Source: Nectonema munidae (Eukaryota; Nematomorpha; Nectonematoida; Nectonematidae). Taken from it: a stretch of 64,000 nt of DNA. A program made the translations under genes and the position numbers. The stretch covers positions 124,001 through 188,000 of the forward strand of contig JAUIRK010000970.1 in assembly GCA_030549495.1 (NCBI GenBank), given 5' to 3'. Positions 49,801 to 61,800 of the stretch are shown here, piece by piece. Positions within the stretch are counted from its first letter, which is position 1. Each line of letters begins with the position of its first letter. The notes under the pieces were generated by a model. The model was not told the origin of the DNA. It saw nothing but the letters and a program-made list of their open reading frames with translations, and ran no database searches.

Positions 49801-52800
49801 CACGTATCTCAGATAGCTCTCGCAGCGATTCAAGTCAATTGAAAATCGAATTCTATCCAATTTCTTTCTCATTTCATCTTGTGAGCTTTTAAACTTCTCT
49901 ATTACCCTTCGATAACTTTTATTCAGTTCTTGATTAATTTTGGAGCAAATGTTTTTTGACTTGCCAACCTCTTTCGAAAACATGTCAAGTAGCAGCGTTA
50001 AAACCTAAAATAATTTAACCATATTTTTAGGTTTCAATATTGTAGTAAAGAAGAAATTTATAAGATATGAAGGTGATAAAAAAAACTTTTTATTTTAGCA
50101 TTTATGAATGTTCTCATTTATAACCTTTTCGCTTTAAATTACAAAACTCTAAAAAAAAAAGTAAAACAAGTGTTTCTGATGAGTAAAAGCAAATAAATGA
50201 AAAGAGCGTAAGTAAGATTTTGTTCAAATAAAAATAGACATAATCTGAAGAAGATGAGAGTGGTTGAATATTTTCATTTATAAAACTCTAACCTCTATTT
50301 TTAAAAATGAGCGCTTTCAAATGAAATATCTCAGAGATTCAATAAAATGTATGAGAACCAATTTGACATTTTGTAGTAAATACGGTAGTTTTCTTTATTC
50401 ATCTTCTTCGTGCGCTTATTTTTTTCCTTGACTATACGTTTTTTCTTTGTGATTTTATGCATTAAAAAGTTTATAAAGGTTAATAAATTATTGTCTTTCA
50501 CTTTTATTTCAAATTAACCGGCGCCTTTTCCTAGAGCAGACTAAGGTGAGTATAATTGATAAATAATACACATACACTGATATTTTTTATTTAAGACTTT
50601 ATTATGAAAACAGCTCAACTTCAGGGATGATCATCCAACTTCACTGTAGTAGTCTTCTTTAGCTGCCATAGTCCCTCACGTCGTACACGGTGTGGCCATG
50701 TGTGATCCAGGCCAGGATTTTCGTGTTGTATGTCAATTTAAAGGTCAACCTGGATTTTACGTCCGCCGTTCGGTCCCGTGCCGTACGTAAAACGTAGGTT
50801 CTAGTGTACTTTGTTGAACAACAAATTTTAAGTCTTTATATAAATACTTCAAAAGTTGGCCCTCAAATTAAAATTTTTTCCTTTTATTATACGATATAAC
50901 TGCATAAAAATATACAATTCTGTGTTGAATACGTTTTGATCATTTTTCTTCATAACTAAAATATTCGAAGTTGTTATTTAATCTAGAAAAAGTGGCTTTA
51001 ATTATACAGCTATTCTTTCAAAAATAATTGCCAGATCAAAATTAAGTAAGTACACACGTAAAAGAATAAATATAGATCAAAAGTTACTTCATTCTTAATT
51101 AATTAAAACAAATGATGAGAAAATGCCATTTTATTGGAATTACTTTGAGCGAATCAATAATCGTGCATCAAACAATTTTTAGTCAATAAAAGTTTTGCTT
51201 TACTGTTAGTAAACTTATAAAAAAATATGAAAATTTAGTCTGTAATATCTTTTCGGGGGACATAAAAAATAGCAAGATGCGGCTAGCGAACTCTAGTTCA
51301 TTCACCTCTGGCTTACAATACATAAAAGTTTCAGTTATCTCATTGTTTATATCTTTTACTTGCAATTATTTATTCTACCTTTTATTAAAAAAGAATTAGT
51401 TTCTCTATCAACTCAAGCTTATGTGCTATATAAACTTGAATTGCATAGGTTTGTTGCTTAATAATATTTTTGCTTTTAACCCTTTCAGACATTGGTTTTC
51501 TATCTTTCGCTTTCTTTCTTAAATTTTCATACAACTTACGCAGGTGTTCCAATGTGCCTGAAAGAGTTAAACAAAAAAGTGTTTTGCTTCTTTTGTGATT
51601 TACATTTTAATTACTGTATAAAAGTTTTAATTGGCAAAAAAATGATACTCAAATGGTTTAAAAGTTGTTTTTCTATATAAAACCCCGGGCCTTTGTAATA
51701 ATAACAATTGATTTAGAATTAATCGCCAAACAAATAGTTTTCGTGCAAAATATGAACTTAAATTTAAAGAATTACCTTGTAAATTTTTTCATGTAGTATG
51801 TAAAAATCGATTGTTAAATTGTCTTTCGAGTTTTGTAAATCTTCATATAAAAATGTTACCAACTTTTCTAGGATTTCATACTGACATTCTAAAAAAATTT
51901 ATTTCAAATAATTGATATGTATTTCGCAGATTGTTATTTATTGCTTTTACGTGGGCTTGCAAAATTTAAAAATAATTTTTGAAAATATTTATTAAAATTG
52001 AGTAGTATATTTTTTGATATTATTGTTATATTGTGATATTATTTTGGTAGAATTTTCAAAATTAATTTTGACAAGATTAAATTCCCAGCTTACTTTGTGC
52101 ACGGTTGTGGTGTTTGCATTTATAAATGCTTTTCAAACTTTTTTGAAATATTGTGTATAGGAAAGAAAAATTGAAGCTAATGGCAATTTTATTCATTTAG
52201 TTGGGGGTATAAGTTGTCTTGCAATCTCATCAGTGAGACCTTCATTTCAAGTTAAGTGATTGAAAATCCATTTTAATGTTGGTTTTACCTTGAGCAACAA
52301 AATATAATTTATACAGAGCAAATAATTCGTCTGCATTTTTGGATAGAATACTTTGCATTCCATCCAACTACTCTATGCAAAATTTATACCAGGATAAAAT
52401 TAAGCGTGACAAAACAAAACGCTAAATTTTCAGACGAATAATAATTTATTATATACAAAGATTTTCTTTTTCTTCGCAAACATCCTCATCAAAATATACA
52501 AATATATAATGATTTTCCATCTTTCCATATGAAAAAAGAACAGAATTACTAAAGTACACAAAAATTAGCCTAATAAGTTTAGAAAAATTGACATTTAGAT
52601 AAAGAAATTGATTTTAAACATAATTTCAATAATAAGCATGTCGTTTATATTCACGAATTTCGGAATTATAATAAAAAATCGCGTAAAGAGATTATGTTCT
52701 TTATTAAAATTTCTGTTTTTGGCAGATATTCTTTCAATTTTAAAAAATTTCTGAAAATTGCTAGTTAATTTTGCAAATATTATAAAAATGATATAATACC

Positions 52801-55800
52801 AAAAATTTATTTATAAAAAATGCTGGAAAAATTTTTATTACCTAGATTAAAAATGATATTATTGACGCATAACGTTTTTAAAAAGTAGTCATAGCACGGT
52901 CAGACTAAACACCCCAAAACATCCCAAAACACGGCAAATAATTTTAAAGCATTTTAAAAAAAGATGGTTAGACAAAAAACCCCAAAAAAAATTCGAAAGT
53001 TTTAAAGTTTTTAGGATCTTTTTTGTAGTGCTTTAGAAATATTTGTCGTTTTTTGCAATTTTTTGAGGTTTGTGGTATTTTGTAATGTTTTGGGATGCTT
53101 GGGGTGTTTTGAGGAATTTTTAAGATCTTTTTTGCAGTGCCTTAGAATTATTTGGCGTTTTTTGGGATATTTTGAGGTGCTTTCGATTATTTCTGGGTGT
53201 TTTGGGATTTTTAGCCTAACCCTTTTTTTGTAGTGCTTTAGAACTATTTGGCGTATTTTGCGATGTTTTGAGGTGTTTTGGGATGTTTTGGCGTATTTTG
53301 AAGTGTTTTGGGGTGCTTCCTGTTATTTCTGGGTGTTTTGGGGTTTTTATCTAACCCTCTTTTTTGTAGTGCTTTGAAATTATTTGGCGTATTTTGGGGT
53401 GTTTAGTCTGACCCCTCATAGCATAATTATTTTTAAACATGATTTAGAAGCATTTAGATGCATGCAAAAATGGACTTTATTTTGTTTTGAGCTCCTTTGA
53501 GGACCAGATTTTTAAAGCCTAATTTTTGGCTTTCTTTTCAAAGCAATTTTATATATTTAAACCGGAAAGATTTAAAATTTTTGTTTCAGAACATACAGCA
53601 CATTATAACATTTATTCAATCATAACATTTATTAGACAATAAAAGGCATTTTTCAAGTAAACCGTTTTGTAAATAATACTTTTTCACTTCCATTTGAAAT
53701 CATGAATGGTGTACCTCAAGGCTCTCAGTAATCAGTCCCTTACTTTTTTATATACCATTTTTACTTCTATTTTGTCCTTTGAAATTCCATTTTGTCCTTT
53801 TGCAATCCTATTTTGTCTTTTTGCAATTCTATTTTGTTTTTTTACAATTTAATTTTGTCTTATTGCAATTTTATTTTCTTATTTTGCAATTCTATAATTG
53901 GTTTTTTGCAGTTCAAATTTGTCTTTTTGCAATTTCCCTCAAGTTTTTTGAAATTTTAGTTTTTCATTTGTTATATTTATATTTCTTCGACATGTACGGT
54001 TTTTAATTGTTTAATATTTTGACTATTTACAGGATAAATTTTTTAAATTTTTTTTGAAGAAAATCAAAAACTAAATCATTTCAATTTTTAAATATTTTCC
54101 AAATAAATCTAATTTTCATTCATTAACTTTTTCAAACACTAAATTTTTAAAGTGATATCATATATAAATATAACAAATGGAAAACTAAAATTAAAAAAAA
54201 GTTAAAGGAATCAAAATTGCAAAAAGGCAAATATAATTGCAAAAAGACAAAATAAAGTTACAAAAAAAACAAGATAGAATTGCAAAAGAACGAAATAGAA
54301 TTGTGACTAAATTGAACTAAAAATGTTATATATATATTACCCAACTCACTAGGAAAATGTGATATCATGCCGTTTGCTGATGACATTACTTTATTGATAA
54401 AAGATGAAGTTCTTGATAATGATATGATCATATCTATTTTTGAGTGGATAAATAGTTTGTTCTATTCAAATTTATTGACCACCAACCATAATAAATCTCA
54501 TTGCATAGACTTTTTAAATCTGAAAAAGAGAAATGATTTTCCTAAATTGCTCGATCAAATTGAAGTATCTTTGCTGAAAAAAAGCAATCTTTTGGGACTC
54601 ATAATCAACGAAAACCTCAAATGGAATGATCACATCCTTTAGCAGTCAACTTGCCTGTGTTGTTGGAGTTGTAAAACATTGCAGAAAAGCTTCTTCTTTT
54701 CAATGCTTGAGACTTCTTTAAAAAAAATTTTTCTGCCTCACTTATACTACATCTTTTAAAATTGGGGAATCTCTTCCACAATCAACCTTCTCTCTCTTCA
54801 GAAAAAAATCCCAAATTTATATTTCTTAAAAACTACGTTGTAGATACATCGCCCCTATTTCTTCAAGTTTGCTCCCTCAAGATTTCTGATATATACAAAC
54901 TAAAACTAGTGATTTTTACCTGGAAATACAATCTTCACTGTCTACCAGAGATTTTTAAACAGCTAGTCATCTACAACTTTGAAAAAAGGTTCTCATCCCT
55001 ACATTTAAGCTATGAAACTCCAAACAACTCCAATTGAAAATTCTCTACTTCAAAAGTACTGTACAAAATTCAATCATTTCTAGCTACAACCCAATTTGTT
55101 TACAATCCAAATTGTTAAGATTTCTCTATTTTTTTATTATTATTGATGATAAGTGTTCTATTCATTTTTATTTTGTACTGCTCGTAACTTTGTATATTCT
55201 TTCTCTGTCATGCAAGCAATCACTTCTGACTTTTTGAGAAGCTATTACTTTAGTTATCTCTCCCTATTTAACATGTACTAATTCATACCAAATACTCTTT
55301 GTTCAATAAATTTCTTTTTCTTCTTCTTCTTCTTCTTGAATAAACATACAAATAGTCAAACTTTATTTATGGGATTTATCTTTTATTGTTAGCTTAATTA
55401 GGATTAGGATTAAAAAAGTAAAATGACAAAAAATATAATGGGATTACCTAACATATTTAACCAATTAATCTTCATGATCTTCTTCAAACTATCTTTCTGT
55501 TTAGGCTGGTTGGGTTAGAATTGTTTAGTTTAATAGAATTAGTTTTAGTTTTTTTATATACTTTTAATATTCAATTTTATAAAAATTAAAATTTCTTATA
55601 TATTTCTTTTAATTGATACTCAAAATATTTTATCTTTTTATTTCATTTTGATATATTCTTTTTAATTTTTTAACAAAATGGAGCTTACTTTTTAATTATG
55701 AAAAATGTTACCATATGGAAATGGGTAAAACATAAAACATTGACTTCTTTTTTGGTGAGCATAAAGTTTGTAAAGTGCAAAAACAAAGAGATTTGGGAAT

Positions 55801-58800
55801 TATTATTGATAACCAAATGAAATTTCATGGAAACACATCTCATGTAATTTGTAGAGCATTTACCACAATTAACTTGATTAAAGACGGTTGTTCCAAGCTT
55901 GATAAGAAAAATGCTTCTCTTCTCCTCGATACGACCAATATTCGAATAGGGCAATAATTACTGGCCCTGACAACAAGCTTGGATTGAGGAAACTTGAGAG
56001 AGTTCAAAGAAAGTTCACTAAAAAAGTAGTTGGTGTCCAAGATATGTCATACACAGACAGAATAAAAGAACTCAATCTTCCGTCTCTTCTTTATAGAATT
56101 AAAAGACAAAAAATGATAACTATTTATAATATACTGAAGAATAATATTGACATTCAAAGATAAGTTTTACCTCCAATGGCATCACGTATTTATCGATGTA
56201 ATTCCTTAAAACTTCAACTATACTCTCAATATGGCATTTTTATAAAAACTTATTTCACTGAATCTTTAATTAAAGATTGGAACAATCTACCTCAAAATAT
56301 TGTGGATGTACCAACATAAAATATATTTAAAAATAGATTAGACTTCCATTGGAGTCATCTCAAGTTTTTACACTTGTGATATTTCGTCTTATGAAAACTC
56401 AAATATCTCATTATTTGAAGTTATTATTTTTAGATGCATTTTCATAGGTTTGAACAACCTTCTTTTTGCTTAATAAAATATATTATATTATATATTCTTT
56501 TGGATTGACTTATTTTTGCATCTTTCAAGGCATCGTAAAATATGTAATATGGCTTGCATAAATTATTAAAATGTTAATTTTGAAATATATAACATTTTTT
56601 GGAAGCTTTTTTTGTGAAAAAAACATTTTTTACCTGTAATCACATTAGTTTCAGAAGATTGCGAATTTATCATTTCAAACCACTTCATATCCATAAATTG
56701 AGTAGTGTGTAGAAGTCTATCAATAAATAGAGATTGAAATTCTGTGAGGTTTTCGGAATTTTCTTTAAAGTGTTCTAAATTTTCTTGAAGTTTGAAGCTG
56801 AACGTTTGATAAATCTAAAATGAAAATCTAAACAATTCAAATTTCTTTCAAAAATGTCACTAAAAATTTGGATATAATCAAAATTTGGTTATCAAGAAGC
56901 TATTACTTCTAAAAAAATTCAGAGAGTTTTAATTTTTTTTGCGCTGTTATAGATTCCAAAACATAATAAGTAAATGAATAAAAAAACGTATTAACCTTAT
57001 TAAACTTGGATAAAGCTTTCTCAAGACTTCAAAAATTTATGAACTTAATAACGATTCACTTCTATATGAAGTTAAACAGTATTTACTTTATCCGCGAAAT
57101 AGAAATTTTTAGAAATTAATTTTTAAACTAATCAGATCATACTGAGAGTGATCGAAAAATATTGCTTAAATTTTTTCATTTCTTGAATAAAGTTCATAAT
57201 GTTTATGAATTTGTTTGTCTTTACATCTTATATCCATGAATAAATCTCAAACACGCTATCTACACATTTTTGTATTTCATTGGAAATTGTGTAACCTAAG
57301 ATTATTTTAGATGATTTAGAGTCATTATTATAAAGCAGTGATCAAAGAACGTTTTTTACCTGGTGGTTATAAATTATTATCGTTTTTTTAGTATCTCACA
57401 ATCCTGAATCGAACCCAGACCATCTAGATCGTGACTCAACCCTCCCACTATTAAGCCATCAGCCGTCATAATTAATGATAACTTATTTCACTGACAAAAT
57501 TTCTTTTTTTATTAAAATTGATCCAAAAATTCGACTGTGTTCATTTGTTTTGCTAATAAAAACTTTCATCAGTTTTTGGATTGTATTTTGTGAAAGTACT
57601 TTTTATGTACTGTATCCATAAGAGCTAGTGGGAGCTCTTCTGATTTACAGTTCAAACACGTTTATTTATACAAGGGGCATCCTCATCTCGTGGTCTGCTT
57701 TCAATCTCTTCCTTGACTTCGTCTTTATTGCTAAAACACTTGAAAACCCTGATTCACAACAGAATGTTTTTACAAAAGGAACAGATAATTGGAAGGCACC
57801 CTGCGTAATTAGAGGAAAAGAATCTGTTATCTTAATTAACTCTATACTCTTCAAATTCTTCTAGATGAGAAATGAAGATCAATGAACTCTTCTTTTGCAG
57901 GGTCAGTGGCAAAAAGGTCTTATTATCCACCTCTCTGTTGAAAATGTATTCTCTGAAAAGTAGGCATTGATGTTGACTTCTTACCTCCGACTAAATAATT
58001 TTTTACGCCCATTTGAGAATCCGTGGTTTACGGCGTTGTGCACATTGTATTGCGAGTGCATCTTTTAAAGCATTTGTGTGTGCTGCAGCTTCTCTCACTG
58101 GAAGCCACGGATTCAGGTGAGGATAAGATAAGATGAAAAAGCATAAAAATAGGTGGCATGCATAATTTGATAGCTTGCCTCAGTGATCCCCATTTTCCAA
58201 CGATGCTGTTTAATGATAAATGCAGTTAATCGCTGCTATTCTAAAGTCCAGAAAAATTTGATTTCTGAAGAATGGAAGTGTAGGTCAAAAAGGAAGAGGG
58301 AGATTTACTTCCTTTAGATAAAATGTATGATAATACCATAAATAAAACTAGAATATAAGGGATGCCAAAATCCATTCTGTCCCGCAAAATTAGTTGGGTG
58401 CTTTCACCCGATACACCCCTGTTTCACGGTCTATGCTATAAAGCATACCTTTTTTTAAATTGTATACTAAATTTTGAGAAAGTTGTACGCTAGTGTTTAC
58501 GATGATAGAATTTCGTGTTTTTTTGGGTATAATAATAATTACTTACCCAGTTGTGTTACAAATATGTGGTTAATGAGGATTTAAATAAAAAAGAAATGTT
58601 TTTTAATGATTGGAACGAAACCACACGTGAACACAAAGAATCCATTTCAAACTAAAAAATCGCCTTCTCAATTTTTGATCAGTTTTGAAAGAAATTTTTT
58701 AAATATTTGTAACATCATGTAAAACACAACTTTATATCGAAACACTTCTATCGAACTTAGGGTCGTGCTGGCCAAAAACTGATGTACTTATTTTAATTTT

Positions 58801-61800
58801 TTTAAAAAAGGTAATATTATACAAAATTTTATTTGAATAATATTTTGGAATTATTTTAGTTTTGCTTGAGTCTCTAAAATGTCATGAGATAAAGAGATAC
58901 TCTGATTGAAATTGATTGTTTTTTATTCAATGTTTTTCACAACTTTAAGTAAAGGTTTGGTAAAATTTTGGGTAATTGAAAAAGAGTATCAAAGAGGAAA
59001 AATAATTCAATAGTGTTCCAGTTATCATACTTTTCACAAACACTTGATAACTAAGTATCTTACCTGCTCAGCTCAAATGTTTTTGCCTACTGCTAATTAA
59101 AATTAATCTCTCAAATTTTAACATAGTTAAAGTTTATTATTTCACAATTTTGAAATTAAAACAACACTTACATTTCTCAAAAAGTCCTTTTTTTTCAAAA
59201 GTGTAACACAAGAATTTTATCTGTTACATTTCTAGAAAACTAATTCCCAAAGTTCTAGCTTTTTCTCATTTTTGATGATAAAAACTTGGTATATTGCACA
59301 AATTTTAAATATTTTCCAATATCAAGAAATAATTTTTTTATCTTTCATGAATTCATTTTTGTTTGTATTCAGCATTTTCCGCATACATGGATAGTTTTAT
59401 GTGTGAAGCTAAAAATAGTTGATCTTTTGCGAGATCTTAATAATAATTTTTATAAAACTTATTTAGATCCTGTAAAAAGAGCAAAACGTTAAACTCGCTC
59501 TTCAGACTATGGAACTTTTTTCAATAAAAGATTGTTTTAAAGAAAAGTTATAGCAAAGAAGGGTAAAGTTTTACCTTTTTCTCAGTTTCAGCATTTTCGT
59601 ATTTGAAATCTTTGATCTTGCATAACACAAAGTGAATCGATTGCAGTGCGTACTTCAAGTAATACTCAAAATTTTGTTCTTTAGAACTTTTCAACCCTTT
59701 TTCAAAAGATTCCTGCCAATATTTCAAATAAAATTATAAATGAACTTTATTAGTTATCTTAACAAATATTTTTACATTTTTCTCAGTATAGTTAATATTA
59801 AAAAACTTGCCTATTCTTTTAGTATAGAAGACAAAAGTGGAGTATTATAAATGTAAACATTTATAAATTGAAAATTTATAGCTCTTATAATTTTAACAAG
59901 AAATTAAATAAATTGAGATCATGAAATAATTTGAGGCTCATATTTAAATGTTGACTGTATTTTATATTCACGTGATTTCTGTTTGAATAATTTTTTTTCT
60001 GTATAATACTACATATATAATTAAAAGGATGTATATATCTTCTTCTATAATAGTATACCAAATAGTGTCTAATATAATTTTTGTCAAAATGATTTTTTAC
60101 ATTCCTTAGTTTTTTTAGGAAAAATAAACAGGGTGTAAAAGATGAAATTTGAACAAAAATCAATAATCAAAAAAAGTAGAGCTGAATATAATCAAACATT
60201 TTCTAAAATTTTATCGTCATGAAAAATTTTCAAGAGTTTCTTTGTCAAAAATATTATGGCCAAGGATTAAAGAGATTGATGAATATTCTAAAAAACGTTT
60301 CGATAGTTAAAGAGTAAAGAGATCACGCTTTTCTGAACTTTATCACTGTCGAGTCCTTAAAAAATTTTAAAATCTCAAGGACCTCCATATATAAAAACTC
60401 ATTTTAAAATCGAACAGATGCAAAGTGGAAGTTAGATTCTTCAGAAATTATTTTTGTGAATGGAAAATATAATTGTATTTTTAATTATAAGATTAAATTT
60501 ACCAACAGTCAAACATATAACTTATTTATTGGCCAAAATTAAAGTGAACTTTGAGATTCGTATTTGGAAAAAAAGGTCCCTCAATTTTATTTCAAAATTG
60601 TTGACATTTTTTATGTGAGATTCTTAATTTCGAATTTGTTATATGCTTTAAAACTTGAAATATGCTGAACAATAGTTTGAATGAGGAGAAAATCTGGGTG
60701 ATATTGGGGGCAATTGCTTTAATAAATATATAAATATTTTAGAATATAGGCACAAAAAAGTAAAACTATTATTCAAATAAATTCTTTGAGAATAAATATT
60801 TGACAATGGTGGTCTTCTCTAGATCAAGTGAAGGCAGATTTGATTTAAAGAAAACCAGACTCGACGAAAATTTTTTGTTAAAGAATTTTTTTGAACTTAT
60901 TTACCTCTACTTTCTTCTCGAATTAGATAATACATTTACATATAATAATAAAACAAATAAATAAATACATTGGAGGGATTGCTTTGAAATTGATATTTAG
61001 GGTTTTTGAATACACATGTTTTGTATATTTAATAAAGTTACTTGGTTATTCACCGACAATAATTTATCGATTACATTTCACCAAAACCATACAGGCTGGG
61101 GAAGCCCAAATTTAGAATTAAATTAGAAGTAACTTTAGGTTATTTAAATTATTGACTATAATATGTATTTATTACAATAATATTACAAATTAAAATATAA
61201 TTATTATATATATTTCCAATGCTTTGAAATATAATCAATAATTTAATTATTGTTTACATAAATTATTGATTATATTTTAAAGCAGTAACCAATAATAATC
61301 TTAGTCTTTACTTTTAATAATCAAAAATATTGATACTTTTTTTAATTTTAATAAAAATTACAAAACAATCCCGAACTTTATATAATAATATAGAAGGTTT
61401 ACTCGGATTTGGGTGAATTGTGTATGTCGGTAAATTGCTGTCGATGAATTAGACCGCTGCCATTCTAAATATATTTTGGCAATAAGAGATTTTGTACATA
61501 AAGATTTTTTGACCCAAGATTATTTCTATTGAAATGTTGTTGTACAAAGGATTTTGTCCTCGGTGAGGGACAAAGAGTCATGGACTCTTGTTTCTAACAT
61601 TTATTCCTTAAAATTCTGTTTTTGGATAAGAAAGAACGAAAATGATTCTATACGTCACTGTGTATTAGAGTCCACAAATTGTGTTACAAATTTTAGAAAA
61701 AAATATTTATACTCCCTTCTATCATAAATTTTTTCAATACTCCAGTATTTCCGTCCTGACTGAAAATGCTATATTGATTTCACTATATATGAATCAATAG

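Noticed and set aside
53779-54006. 75-codon plus-strand frame with an FVLLQF-type repeat
   Set aside because: Translation of the MITE's tandem units.
57396-57470. Possible genuine tRNA gene
   Set aside because: A and B boxes are good but the acceptor and anticodon stems do not pair; a SINE head fits better.
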